A DNA stretch of 64,000 nucleotides from Phocoena phocoena. Lineage: Eukaryota > Chordata > Mammalia > Artiodactyla > Phocoenidae. Positions 52,188-63,585 of the stretch are shown in pieces. Under the pieces are notes generated by a model that worked only from the letters and a program-made list of their open reading frames with translations, searched no databases and had not been told where the DNA came from. The first letter of the stretch is position 1. Every line of letters starts with the position of its first letter. The translations under genes were made by a program, and so were the position numbers. The stretch spans positions 86,183,168 to 86,247,167 of the forward strand of contig NC_089220.1 in assembly GCF_963924675.1 (NCBI RefSeq), given 5' to 3'.

Positions 52188-52321
52188 AGGACTCTCTGCC
52201 GTCTCCTAAAGAGACCACTTCCTTCCACAGTCAGTACACAATCTTCAACCTGCTCCGAGAGGGGGTTTGAAAATATCACCTGTATGAAGAGCGGCCGGTT
52301 CACAATGGCTGCTCCTAAAGC
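52188..52321 (-). pseudogene. TGM5: TGM5 exon 12
   Basis: 134 bp. Encodes [20 protein letters not shown] and [18 protein letters not shown]. Acceptor gttcag, donor gtgagt. No lesion. Confidence 0.92.
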
Positions 52322-53467
52322 CTGAACAGGGAAATCCAGAGAGGAGGGAGCAGAGAATTAGTCTCATCCCCCAGTTCACCAAGCATTTATGGAGGGCACT
52401 GTTCCCTAGATCTGTTCCTGAAGAGCTGGATTTCCGTGGCCTGTGTTTTTCCAACTATGGACAACTTAATGGGTTGCCATTAACATTTTAAAAAATGAAA
52501 TAGAAGAGAATATCAGTGTACATCACACAAGATATTGTTACATGAAACTTTTACTTCACTTATACATGTATGGGTGTTTGTGTAAAATATTTCTACTCAG
52601 CCCAGCATATTGAAAGGTCTGATGAGTTGGGAGTCTCCAGTAATATTTCCTCTGCTCCAAGGATTTCATCCAAGAGTGAAATAAGCAAGAGCTCCCAAAG
52701 GATTCTCATGCATAATTTGAGTGGATAGAATATTTTTTGGCAGTTTTTGCTTGTTTCTTCTTTTTGCAGTCTGACTCCATCCCTTCCTACCCTCTTATCT
52801 TAACTGGCTTGATTTCTTTTCACACCAGTGTGTGAGTCAAGAGCAATGGATCATTCGGGACATAGAGAGAAGGAAGTAGCCTCAGGAAACTTGAAGGCAC
52901 CTTTGGGAACCCTCCCTAAAACAGACTCCAGTGGCTGGGCTTGCCAGACACACCCCACCAGGGGGCACCCCAGGCTCACTCAGCAGGGTCCAGGGGGCTA
53001 CTTGGCACTGGGGAGACAGCACTGGCAAGAAGGGCCCTGTGAAGTCTCCCCACCAGAATGTCAGAGAAGGAGGGGTCCTTGGAGGCCATCTGGTCTAATC
53101 CCATCATTGACAGTTCAAGATGCAGAAGGCCAGGGGCTTGTCCAAGGATGCACAGCCAGGAAATGGCAAATCAAACCTAAGCTGACCTTTGTTCAGGCAG
53201 TGCTCTTCCCCCTCTCAGGACCCTCCCATTTGAGCCCGTGTTTCCTCATGTTGACCCTGGGGAAGGCCTCTCATGGTGTAAGAGGATGGAGACCAAGTGT
53301 GTTCAGATAAACCTCCCGCTCCTGGTGGGAGGTTCCTGGAGGCCACAGAAGAGGCAGGGGACAGGAGGGGCTGCTCTCCTGAGCAAGCTCTCAGGGGGCT
53401 CCCCCACCGCCCCCGGCCCAAGCTGGACCCAAGGAGCCCTCAGGCCACACACAGGGCTCTTGCCTAC

Positions 53468-53628
53468 ATTAATCATGATGCCGGGATAGGCTAAGGTGAT
53501 GATCTTGTTCACCACGGTCTTCTCGGGACTGCTCTTCTCTTCACCCAGGGCACTGATGCAGATCAGCTTGTCTGTGGACAGGTACTGGCCGTACTGGGAA
53601 TAGGGGATTTTGCAGGGATAGGTTTTTG
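53468..53628 (-). pseudogene. TGM5: TGM5 exon 11
   Basis: 161 bp. Encodes [20 protein letters not shown] through [16 protein letters not shown]. Acceptor ccctag, donor gtaggc. No lesion. Confidence 0.93.
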
Positions 53629-53729
53629 CTAGGGAGAGAACACAGGATGAGGTGAGACTCGCTGGGGAAATCAGCTGGGCCTGGGTGGATCTGGGGACCC
53701 TTCTGCAGAGAGGAGGGGGCCAACCTGTA

Positions 53730-53860
53730 CTGATCCCCAGTAAAGTAGGTACTCGGTTTTCAGATGGAGGGGCTGAGAGGTGAAATGGCTTGCCCAGGGT
53801 CATTCTGCTGGTAAATGGGTGCACTGAGGCTCTAACCAAGGTCTGGATGACTTCAAAGCT
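53730..53860 (-). repeat. MIR-type element (TGM5 intron 10)
   Basis: 'ttttcagatggaggggctga' and 'ggcttgcccagggtcattct' match an antisense MIR. Confidence 0.7.
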
Positions 53861-53901
53861 CAGGCTTTCCCCACTAACCCAGGGTATATTCCTTGAAGTA
53901 G

Positions 53902-54006
53902 TAAAGAAAGGATTGGAGGAGAAGAAGGAGGAGGACAAAGGAAAGAAACAGAAGGAGGAGAGGAGAAGGGAGGGAGAGGGAAGGAAGGAAGGGAAGGAGG
54001 AAGACT
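53902..54006. repeat. Polypurine tract (TGM5 intron 10)
   Basis: About 105 bp almost purely of G and A on the + strand ('ggaggagaagaaggaggagg', 'agggaaggaaggaagggaag'), 140 bp from TGM5 exon 10. Confidence 0.9.
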
Positions 54007-54145
54007 CTGTGCTGGAGGGGACACTAGGAAGACCAGTGTCACAGGGGTCTGCTCCCAAACCCTTGTTGGCTGGCTTGACCCCACTGGCATTTCCATAAGC
54101 CACTGTGTTCACAGACTGTCCCTTGCCCATACCCAGAGCCCATAC

Positions 54146-54508
54146 CTTCTTCAGGAGAGAGTGTGATGAAGGCTGTGTCCTGCCAGAATGGGGGCAGGGG
54201 GCTGCCATCATGCAGCAGAGACTGGGCACTCAGGTTCACTTTGAGGTCCTTGAACTGGGGTGACATGTTGAGGGCCAGCAGGACAAAGCTTATGTCCCGG
54301 CCCATGTCAGGTGGGTCGAGCAGCTGGAATTTCAGGGAGACCTGGACAACATCACTGGGCCGAAGGGAAGGCATAACAAGGCTCCTAGGACTGTCCCTTG
54401 GCAGCATGGACCTGGAAGTTTGTGATTCTGTTTGGAGGGAGCCTTGGGATCTTCCAGGCTTCAGCTTCTGAAGAGCCTTCAGAAACACCTGCCTCTCCCG
54501 GAGGGAAC
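54146..54508 (-). pseudogene. TGM5: TGM5 exon 10
   Basis: 363 bp. Encodes [37 protein letters not shown] and [20 protein letters not shown] through ITLSPEE. Acceptor tcccag, donor gtatgg. No lesion. Confidence 0.94.
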
Positions 54509-54689
54509 CTGGGAGGACAGAGCACAGGATCAGCTGTGGGCCAGGCTGACCCAGAGGGTAAACCTTGGCTGAACACCCTCAGTGAAGGCTCTACCAGGGT
54601 GTTAAAACCTTCATTTCCAATAACAAAGGCTCCCTACTAGTCATCAAGTCTTCCCAAGAGTCACACTCTGCTGAGCTCTTACACCTTTC

Positions 54690-54880
54690 ATCTTCATACC
54701 AACTGTGAGAGAGATGTATTACTATCATTATTATCATTCCATATACAGATGAGGAAAATGGGGCCCAGAGAGGTCATGTCACTCGCCCAAGTCACACAGC
54801 TTGCACAGGGCAGAGTCAAGTGGAAACCAAATTCATCTGACGTGAAAATCTGTGCTCATGACCACTGGACTCTATCCCGC
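54690..54880 (-). repeat. MIR-type element (TGM5 intron 9)
   Basis: 'tatacagatgaggaaaatgg', 'cactcgcccaagtcacacag' and 'ctcatgaccactggactcta' in antisense MIR order. Confidence 0.82.
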
Positions 54881-56020
54881 GTTCCCCAAGGGAAAGATGA
54901 AGGCTCACAATGCAGAGGAGTAAACTTCTTAAAGACAACAGGACATGGTGTGATTTTCTGCTCCAGGACCACATTATTGGTCAGTTGAAGACTAATTCCT
55001 GGAAATTGAGAAGCTACGGTGGAAAAAAAAAAAAAAAAAAAGGAGGAAATTCAGGCAAGCCGAGTTTCCAGAGCACCCAGGCTTCAGTCCTGGGCAGGCG
55101 CTGTGGCCAGGATGTGCAGGAGCACTCATCAGTGCTTCCCTAATAATCCCAGCAGCTGCCTTCACTGAGCACTTGCTGGTCCCCTCAGTGCAGCCCCACG
55201 ATCTCCCCAGGCTGAGGGCACTCCTCTCCCCTCGCTCTGGGGTCATTCTAAGCCTGGATCCAGGCAGAAGAGGATCTTGCAACATTGGCTTCAGTAAGAG
55301 TGAGCCCAGAGAGGTGTGAATCAGACTTAGCTCATCTGTGGGCTTCTTGACCCCCAGATTCTGCCAGTCCAGTGGGAGGAGACAGAATGCTATCTGACTG
55401 AACAGGACACTCAGGCCCACTGGAAAATAGCTCCAACCACCCCCTGGCCCCCCGGCCCAAGTTCACAGCAGAACCCTGTGGACCTCTGTAGCACATGCTG
55501 TCAGTGCCCCATTCACATCTCCTTGGCACTTGCTGTTTCAGTGCCCACGTGCCCTAATTTCAAATTCTAGCACCTGCGGCTCTTTGTGGCTTTCTCTGCC
55601 ACCAGAGCTGACTCCGCCCATGCGTGGAGCAGGCCAGGAGTGCTAGAGAAGTTACGCCCCCCAAGGAGCAGCCCTCAACCCCTGACTGAAAGGAGTTGGT
55701 GGATAAAGAGCCTAGGCCCCTTGCCTCGTGGGTGGGATAAATCTGCGGTGTTGTTCTACACTTTAACTAAATCTCTGATAGGGTTTCCAGATTTAGCAAA
55801 TAAAAATACAGGGCAGTTTCATTTGGATTTCAGATTAACAACAACTAATTTGGGCCATGATTAGACAACAGCATTCTTCGTCCTGCATTTTCCCAGGCCA
55901 CCCCACTGGCAGGGCCCCCAGCAGGACTGAGGCCCAGCAGCCCACAGTGCTAACCCCGCCTGACAAGGTGCTCTGCATTGGCTTTCTCCCCTTCCCTGCC
56001 TCCCTTGCTCACTCTACTTC
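54881..56020 (-). other. TGM5: TGM5 intron 9, left part, nothing recognised
   Basis: Contains an A19 run at about 55022-55041. No exon or named repeat identified. Confidence 0.45.
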
Positions 56021-56035
56021 CTTCCAGCAGTTCTT

Positions 56036-57403
56036 TTTTTTTTTTACATCTTTATTGGAGTATAATTGCTTTACAATGGTGTGTTAGTTTCTGCTTTAAA
56101 ACAAAGTGAATCAGTTATACATATACATGTGTTCCCATATCTCTTCCCACTTGTGTCTCCCTCCCTCCCACCCTCCCTATCCCACCCCTCCAGGTGGTCA
56201 CAAAGCACCGAGCTGATCTCCCTGTGCTATGCGGCTGCTTCCCACTAGCTATCTACCTTACGTTTGGTAGTGTATATATGTCCAGGCCTCTCTCTCGCTT
56301 TGTCACAGCTTACCCTTCCCCCTCCCCATATCCTCAAGTCCATTCTCTAGTAGGTCTGTGTCTTCATTCCTGTCCTACCCCTAGGTTCTTCATGACACTT
56401 TTTTTTCTTAAATTCCATATATATGTGTTAGCATACGGTATTTGTCTTTCTCTTTCTGACACTTCACTCTGTATGACAGACTCTAGGTCTATCCACCTCA
56501 TTACAAGTAGCTCAATTTCGTTTCTTTTTATGGCTGAGTAATATTCCATTGTATATATGTGCCACATCTTCTTTATCCATTCATCCGATGATGGACACTT
56601 AGGTTGTTTCCATTTCCGGGCTATTGTAAATAGAGCTGCAATGAACATTTTGGTACATGACTCTTTTTGAATTATGGTTTTCTCAGGGTATATGCCCAGT
56701 AGTGGGATTGCTGGGTCATATGGTAGTTCTATTTGTAGTTTTTTTAAGGAACCTCCATACTGTTCTCCATAGTGGCTGTACCAATTCACATTCCCACCAG
56801 CAGTGCAAGAGTGTTCCCTTTTCTCCACACCCACTCCAGCATTGTTTCTAGATTTTTTGATGATGGCCATTCTGACTGGTATGAGATGATATCTCATTGT
56901 AGTTTTGATTTGCATTTCTCTAATGATTAATGATGTTGAGCATTCTTTCATGTGTTTGTTGGCAATCTGTATATCTTCTTTGGAGAAATGTCTATTTAGG
57001 TCTTCTGCCCATTTTTGGATTGGGTTGTTTGTTTTTTTGTTATTGAGCTGCATGAGCTGCTTATAAATTTTGGAGATTAATCCTTTGTCAGTTGCTTCAT
57101 TTGCAAATATTTTCTCCCATTCTGAGGGTTGTCTTTTGGTCTTCTTTATGGTTTCCTTTGCTGTGCAAAAGCTTTAAGTTTCATTAGGTCCCATTTGTTT
57201 ATTTTTGTTTTTATTTCCATTTCTCTAGGAGGTGGGCCAAAAAGGATCTTGCTGTGATTTATGTCATAGAGTGTTCTGCCTATGTTTTCCTCTAAGAGTT
57301 TGATAGTTTCTAGCCTTACATTTAGGTCTTTAATCCATTTTGAGCTTATTTTTGTGTATGGTGTTAGGGAGTGATCTAATGTCATACTTTTACATGTACC
57401 TGT
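56036..57403 (-). mobile_element. L1 3' end, 5'-truncated (TGM5 intron 9)
   Basis: Starts with poly(T) and 'acatctttattggagtataa'. A 229-residue - strand frame (56364-57053) covers the ORF2 C-terminus ([20 protein letters not shown]). Target copies ccagcagttctt (56024-56035) and ccagtagttctt (57404-57415). Its sense strand is that of TGM5. Confidence 0.93.
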
Positions 57404-57415
57404 CCAGTAGTTCTT

Positions 57416-58211
57416 GAGTCTCCCCAGTGATAAACCACTTGTCCTCAGGATCCCCCACCAAAATAGCCACAGAGAGAACAGGGGTGGAGGGGATGATCGC
57501 CAGTACCCTTGGATGTGTTCAGTGCTTGTCTCTCAGGCTCAGACTCTGGAGCTCCTCTGTGTTGGCCCCAAAGGCCGACACGGACAAACCACAGACACCC
57601 ACTTGCTGGCGCTCCCAGGAACCTCAGGTACCCCTGCCCCCGCCCTGTGTAGTCATGAATCACTCCTGCTCGGGTCCTGCCCCTCACCCTGCTTCTGGCC
57701 CTCTTGGACTGTATATTTTTGCTTGGCTCCCTGGTGGTTGAAACTGGTGGTTTGTCTCAGTTTCCAGGAATCAGTACAGCTGACTGATGTAGATGCCCCT
57801 TGCTCTTGCTGGCTTGGGTCAGAAGACCCTGCTAGGGCTCCCATCTCTCAGAATCATCCTTTGCACAGGGTGGACCTAGGAGTGAACATTTGGCCTTACA
57901 TGGGCCTCGGTGCTGGCTGTGGTCTGGCCTGTCTTCCAAACACCCAATGAAACGGGAATCAAACAATAAGCTAAATGAAATTAATAAAATTAATAGAGAG
58001 TTTACTCAATCCCCTGCCATCTTCAGTGGGAGGCTGATTTTTCGGGAAGGCAGGCACAAGGAATTCATACACTGTTGATGGGATGCCTGTCAGTGGCCCT
58101 GCAATCAATGTGACCATCTTCTGGAGGGTGCTCACTGGCCTGTGGGGAGTGGGGTGGTGGTGGGCATGAGGAAGTGAGGCAGTGGGGACATCCCAACTGG
58201 GACCTTAAAAC
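57416..58211 (-). other. TGM5: TGM5 intron 9, right part, nothing recognised
   Basis: No exon or named repeat. Open frames of 178 and 104 residues on the + strand here have no recognisable similarity. Confidence 0.45.
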
Positions 58212-58221
58212 TGAAGGGCTG

Positions 58222-58412
58222 GGCTTCCCTGGTGGCACAGGGGTTGAGAGTCCACCTGCCGATGCAGGGGACACAGGTTCGTGCCCCGGTCCGGGAGGAT
58301 CCCACATGCCACAAAGCGGCTGGGCCCGTGAGCCATGGGCGCTGAACCTGCGTGTCCAGAGCCTGTGCTCTGCAATGGGAGAGGCCACAACAGTGAGAGG
58401 CCTGCGTACCGC

Positions 58413-58441
<29 letters not shown>
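58222..58441 (+). mobile_element. Young CHR-2-type SINE with A27 tail (TGM5 intron 9)
   Basis: Full-length, with an uninterrupted run of 27 A (58413-58439). Flanked by tgaagggctg (58212-58221) and tgtagggctg (58442-58451). It sits 120 bp from TGM5 exon 9, opposite to the gene's direction. Confidence 0.94.
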
Positions 58442-58443
<2 letters not shown>

Positions 58444-58560
58444 TAGGGCTGAGGAGACAGTGGGCCTGGGTCCTGCCCATCCACACCCCAGAGGGCTGCC
58501 CCAGCTGGCAGAGAGGTTCTCTGGGGTAGTGGGGAAGGTGCCTACAGGGATTGGTCGTAC

Positions 58561-58800
58561 CTTCTCCGTACTTGCAGTTTTCTGTGACGTCATCCCGCTC
58601 ATCACTCTGGATCCTCTTGGTGCTGATAAAATTGCCAACAGAATTGGTGTCCAGGTGAAGTTTCTGCTCCTTCCCTCCAAAGACCAGCCAGGCCATGCAG
58701 TCAGCATTTACCATGGAGAAGGCGAAGGCTGTGTCCTAGTTCAGATCCACCTCTCCTTCTTTGATGGCTCTGATGGAGGCAGGGCCATAGCAGTAGAGGC
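58561..58800 (-). pseudogene. TGM5: TGM5 exon 9 with premature TAG
   Basis: 240 bp, in frame throughout except for one TAG at 58738-58736 between EGEVDLN and [17 protein letters not shown]. The rest reads on to [20 protein letters not shown] and CKYGE. Acceptor cctttag, donor gtacga. Apart from the stop it looks normally conserved, which suggests a recent lesion or slow decay. Confidence 0.94.
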
Positions 58801-58905
58801 CTAAAGGGGAACAGGGGGGCCTCAGTGGGCTGTGGCTGCAGGGCCGGGTGGAGTCGGGTCTGTTTCTGTGGGAGTGGGCTCTGCCTGTCCTCCCAAGAGC
58901 CTCAC

Positions 58906-59009
58906 TGTTGCTCATCTCCTGAGGTGTGGTGTCCAGCACCTGCCAGCCTCCGTATCTGGGAAGGAGGTCATTCCAGGCCATCCAGCACTCATTCCAGACG
59001 TGGAAATTC
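58906..59009 (-). pseudogene. TGM5: TGM5 exon 8 (catalytic His and Asp)
   Basis: 104 bp. Encodes [20 protein letters not shown] and [14 protein letters not shown]. Both catalytic residues are kept. Acceptor ccctcag, donor gtgagg. Intact. Confidence 0.94.
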
Positions 59010-59646
59010 CTGAGGGAGAAGCCAGAGGAGTGGGTGTCAGATGAAGCTGAGGGAGAGTTTATGATGCTCAAGTTCTTTCTGGAGCAAGGCAGGGGGCGAT
59101 GAGTGATGGATGGCTAGATAGAAAGACAGGGCACTGCAGGCCTGCACCCCTCCGTGGGTGACAGGTGACCGCTCTTCCTCCTGTGAGCCTCAACTTGCCC
59201 GGAAAAGAGCTTTCCTCTCTTTGTAAATAAGAGTGAAGGTTTCCAGAGGCAACGGAAGTTAAAAACCCTTCACTGTCTCTCAAAGAGACCCTTGTAGCCC
59301 TTTCCTGTATGTGCTGCTGATTCACAGAAGCAGTCACAGAGGCAGAGGTTTTTTTGTGTCCAGAGGTGAGACTTCAGGCCCTCCTGTGGTCAGAGCCACA
59401 GGCTGAGTATTAATTGAAGGAGGTGACAAAGGGGAAAACTCCCCCAGGGCAGAGAGCTCTTGTGATGTGACTCAGAAAATCATTGTATTTGTGTTCAGCT
59501 GCCTCCCAGCCTTCGGGCTGGGGCTAGCAAGCCCTGGGGCTGGTGAAAATGGGGGTGAGGCATGAGAAGGCAGCAGGCTCCTAGGTACAGTCCTGCCCTG
59601 CTTCCTGCTGGTAGGGTTTGCCCTAGAAAGAGAAGGTGTCTCTCAC

Positions 59647-59785
59647 CAGACACTGTCCTTCTTCTTGCTCTCCAAAATCCTGCCTGTGTTGTCATAACAC
59701 TCATCTACGATCAGGTTTCCGTCTGTGTCGTGGCCAGAGTCAAAGTTGGTGATTACTTGGGTGGGGATCCCCAGGCACCTCATCA
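59647..59785 (-). pseudogene. TGM5: TGM5 exon 7
   Basis: 139 bp. Encodes [38 protein letters not shown] and SKKKDSVW. Acceptor tctacag, donor gtgaga. Intact. Confidence 0.94.
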
Positions 59786-60520
59786 CTGTAGAAAGGACAG
59801 AAAAATCTGTGGGCTGTGGATTCCTGTACTTAGCGCCCTTAGGCTCAGGGAAATCATGCATTTGGCAGGCAGGAGCTGTCTGGGGCACTGGGTTGGCGAC
59901 ACTTCCAGCTTCCCTCCCCACCTTCCTGAGCTCCTCTCCCTGGGGCTCCACACAAAGGTTAGGCAGCTGGTTGCTCAGACAAGCACTGCCAGGGCCAAGA
60001 GAGGGTCTAGCAAGTGTTGGGTTCCCCTGCCCCAGCCAGCAGGGTGGGATAGCCATGCCTCCTTTGGCAAGACTCAGCAGCTTGACTTGCCTCACTTCTC
60101 TCCTGGCCATAAATCTCTATCTTCAAACCAAACTGTGGAATTTTTTTCACTCCTGTGTTAAGGAGTAAGACCATCAGGTTCTTAGGCAAAGAGTTCTGCC
60201 GCTTGGATTCCCCCTTCTCTATGGGTGTACTGACTTGGAAGCTTATTGAGGAAAGTATTACAGATCCATCCAGGAAGGGAAGGAAACTGTAACAAAAGCC
60301 TAGGAAAGTGAGAGTCTGTACCTAATGGAGAAATTCTTGAAAGGAGGTAGAATGTTGTCTTTATTCCTGAGGGGCCGTCCCTTTCCTTTGCCAACCAGCT
60401 TCTTTTCTTTGCCCTCTGCCATATTTTTCGTGATTCTGCACTCTTTTGAGAATAGCAATATCCCCCGGCCCATCCCACCACCAATCCCCTGGGGATCCTG
60501 TCCCCTCAAGTCCGATGGTG
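59786..60520 (-). other. TGM5: TGM5 intron 6 sequence, nothing recognised
   Basis: Intronic stretch upstream of TGM5 exon 7. I looked for the active-site exon (GQCWVFAA) on the - strand here and onward to the edge and did not find it. Confidence 0.5.
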
Positions 60521-60529
60521 ACAGTCCAC

Positions 60530-60745
60530 CTAATTCAATAATAATGATAATGATAACAGCAGTGTCTGCCAGCCAGGCATGATGCTAAATGTTTCACATA
60601 TACTGTGCTCAGGACAGCTCTACACGGAAGCTGCTGTTATTATCCCTGTTTTACAGATGAAGAATCAGAGGCTAAGAAAAGTTTGCTACCTTGACTAAAG
60701 CCACACAGCTAGGAAGCGGCAGAGCTACCACTCAAATCCTGGTTT
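60530..60745 (-). repeat. MIR element
   Basis: 'tattatccctgttttacaga', 'taaagccacacagctaggaa' and 'ctcaaatcctggtttcactg' in antisense MIR order. Confidence 0.82.
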
Positions 60746-60839
60746 CACTGCTAAGCTTGTTGCCAATTCTGAGCCCACCTCCCACAGGTGCACAGAGTTC
60801 AGCATTCTAGTATTTTCCCCTTATTATACAACCCACCCA

Positions 60840-61760
60840 TTTTTCCATGTTATCAAATATTTTCCAAAAGCAAGATTTCTAGCAGAGGTTAATTTTTTTA
60901 CAAAGTCAAGAAATTTAACATGGATTTAATAGTATAAAATCCATCTTTGCATTTTCCCAAATGTCTTTTATATCTGTTTTTTGCCCCCCTGTCCAGAATC
61001 CAATCAGAATACATGCATTGCATTTGCTTATATCTTTCCAGTTCCTTTTAAACCAAAAGAATCTCCTTTCATCTAGAACAGTCTTTTAATAATTTAGGTC
61101 ACTTGATTAGTAGAAGGCCCCATATTCTGGATTTGCCTAATTGATTCTTCTTGGTTAATTTCAGAGTTAACATTTTTGACAAGAATACTGCATAGGTGAT
61201 GTTGTGTAAATCCCTCTGAATCACATCAGAAGGCACAGGCTGTCCATTTGTTATACTAATGGGGGCCTAAGGGGGGCCTAATGGGGGCATTTAACTATTT
61301 GATTAAGGTCAGATTAATGCCCGATGGAAGTATCCTTTCCCTGTCATTTAACAAGCAATCACTAGTGTGAAATATGCTGCTCCCTAACAATCTTTCACCA
61401 AGTAATTTTAGCATCCTTGATGATCCTTGCCTGAATTAATTATTATACTGGTGGTACCAAAATGATTATATTCTAACACTATCATTTCTTCTACCTGTAT
61501 TAGCTGGCATTCTTCTATAAAGAAAAGCATTTCAATCCCCCTCTCCCATTTTTTGGTATTGTTATGGGTTCATGTATTTATTTTTCACTTCAGCAGAGGT
61601 TATTTTTAGACATTTGCTTGGTTTCTAATTTTTCCCCTGTTGTAAATAATACTGTGATGGACATCTCTGTAGATCAATTTCTACTTTTCCCCCTTTGGGA
61701 CAGATTCCAAGAGGTAAAATGAGAGTCAAAAAATACAGATATTTCTAAGGGTTCTTCACA
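60840..61760 (-). repeat. Old L1-type 3' remnant, antisense
   Basis: 'gcataggtgatgttgtgtaa', 'cctgaattaattattatact' and, later, 'ttgtaaataatactgtgatg' resemble old L1M 3' sequence. Related to the remnant at 60-520. Subfamily unknown. Confidence 0.5.
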
Positions 61761-63035
61761 AATACTACTGTCATTGTAAAATGTTTATAATTTTTAGTTT
61801 AGATACTTATTTATATTAAGCATTTATTTGCTTATAGATTTTAGTTTAGGCTCCTTCTTATACTTTGGCACAAAGCCCTTCCAGGCTGGGGTGGGGACAC
61901 ATCCCTGGATGCAGAGAAGCCCAAAGGGGGAGCATGCACTTCCTTGGAACGGCAGATCTGCACAGGTCTGCAAGGAATGGAGGGCAGGGAGTGAGCAGAG
62001 CTGACAGTGAATTGTAGGTGGAGGTGACACAGGACCACCTCGGAGGGGAGGGTGAAGGTGGGAAAAGCTGCTACTGAAGGAGCATGAGACAGGAGAGAGG
62101 CGAGAGCATGCAAGTGACTCAGGAGCATCGCATGGGCACATTTATGTTAAGATTACAGTCAGGAGGGTGTATAACACTTATGGTAATAAGAGCACATGCC
62201 AAGGAGGGGTGGGCAGGGAGAGCAAGGAGCAAGCCTCCATTCTTCACCATGATTGATGAATTCATGAAGTGCCAGTGGTGTTGTCACCTCCTGCTAGACA
62301 TGGCGGGATGGGCACTTTTCCACCTGAGCACAGGTCATTGGTCTCATGGCACTCTGAGTTCTCTACTAGACATGGTACATGGTGTGTAATGATTTGTTTA
62401 TGAGTGTCTTCCTGAGGGCAGGGATTGTGTGATAGTCAGCTTTATCGTTATACAACCATTAACAATACAAGGCCGGCCTGTATTGCAGAAACGTAGTGCA
62501 TCTTTGCTGGATGGGTGAATGAATGTCTTGAATCTTTTGTCTATTCTGGTGATTTCCGACTTCAGGACAGCACCGTCACTGTGTGCTGTGCTGTGGTTAC
62601 CAAGCTTGATTGTCTGTAGAGCATAAGCTTTGAGTGGTAATGGATTTGCACTGATCCATTCTCACCACTTCCTCATCGTGCCTTGTGAGAGGACTGGGAT
62701 AGGGGACAACAGCTGTCGCAGTGAGGCAACAGAGGGACAAGAATTGTTTATTACATAAGGAGAAGGCCAAGGTTGTAGCTCCGGTATCACACGAAGGGAG
62801 CTGACAGCATTCAGATCTGCACAGTTGTGCACAAACATGTTTCACGGGGTTTTGCCCCCTCTGTCCTGCTTTCTCTGTACCCCCGCAAAGAGCTCCTCCT
62901 GTCTTGTGGCTTCATCTCTCACTCCTTGCCCACGACTCCTGAATTTGAATCTTGAGCCTACATGGACACCTTGCCGTCACTAAGCACATCCCCAACCAAG
63001 CTTGTCTTTCATTCTTTCCAAGCTTCCTTGCCAGT
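61761..63035. other. Intronic/intergenic sequence, no clear element
   Basis: Possible L2-like tail at about 62400-62530 ('gagggcagggattgtgtgat'). No exon identified. Confidence 0.4.
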
Positions 63036-63039
63036 CGAT

Positions 63040-63260
63040 GACATCATCATCCTCATAGGTGCCAGGCATGGTGCCAAGCACTGCACAGGCGTAATCACAC
63101 TTAATCCTCTCCACAGCGCTGTGATTATTCCACCTTTGAAGAGGAAAAACCTGAAGTTTAGAGAGGTTGAGGTCACATGGCAGGAAGAGGAGAGCCAGGG
63201 CAGGATTTAAACCCACATTTCTCTGATCTCAAAACCCCTCAGGCTTTTAACTACAAGCCA
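63040..63260 (-). repeat. MIR element
   Basis: 'aggtgccaggcatggtgcca', 'tttagagaggttgaggtcac' and 'gatttaaacccacatttctc' in antisense MIR order. Confidence 0.82.
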
Positions 63261-63449
63261 CCCCACTGCAACTTCACTAGACGTCCCAGCAACGCTGGGA
63301 AGGCATCATTCTCAAAGCGCCTTCCTCTGTGAAGTTTTCACTGACTACTCCATGCCACACTAATCTCCCTTCCCATGCTCTCACTTGATTCCAGTCACCA
63401 ATGCCACACATTTTATCAATGCATGAAGCTCTCTATGATCTCATATATT

Positions 63450-63585
63450 TATCTTATCTTGTCAGCCAGATTACAAATCCCCCTAGAGTAGGGCTCAGAT
63501 CAAATACTTTTCTTGCGTTTCTTCATTCCTAGCACAGTGCTGCCCAGAGTAGATGCTCATTAAATTCATGTTGAAGTGAGTTTTC
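63450..63585 (+). repeat. L2-type 3' tail
   Basis: 'ccctagagtagggctcagat' and 'ctagcacagtgctgcccaga', ending 'gatgctcattaaattcatg', are typical of an L2 end. Confidence 0.6.

Larger units (their letters stand above)
51873..59785 (-). pseudogene. TGM5: TGM5 (transglutaminase 5), 3' seven exons, nonsense in exon 9
   Basis: TGM5 cross-links cornified-envelope proteins in the epidermis; human defects cause acral peeling skin. Present here is the complement of 51873..52026, 52188..52321, 53468..53628, 54146..54508, 58561..58800, 58906..59009 and 59647..59785 (exons 13 to 7). Every junction is AG/GT and in phase. Catalytic His (NFHVWNECW) and Asp ([11 protein letters not shown]) remain, and the normal stop follows VYVDFGL. 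The lesion is a TAG at 58738-58736 in exon 9, after EGEVDLN, where human has Tyr. It would remove the end of the core and both beta-barrels, and would likely trigger mRNA decay. The upstream exons, with the active-site Cys, are not in the window. TGM5 loss in cetaceans has, as I recall, been reported; I cannot confirm this exact mutation. Sequencing error or a polymorphism remain possible. Confidence 0.88.

Noticed and set aside
52188..52321. In-frame codon loss in TGM5 exon 12
   Set aside because: An apparent missing Phe near the donor is balanced by an extra codon at the start of exon 13, so total length equals human.
53303..54229. 308-residue open frame on the - strand
   Set aside because: It is TGM5 exon 11 with read-through into both introns and does not stand as a gene by itself.
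57414..57950. 178-residue open frame on the + strand
   Set aside because: In a TGM5 intron, no recognisable domain, no start context or splice support.
51873..59785. Identification as TGM7 or another transglutaminase
   Set aside because: Residue-by-residue agreement with TGM5 (for example [31 protein letters not shown]) and the position next to EPB42 favour TGM5.
59562..60161. 199-residue open frame on the + strand
   Set aside because: It runs antisense across TGM5 exon 7 and intron sequence, and shows no recognisable protein.
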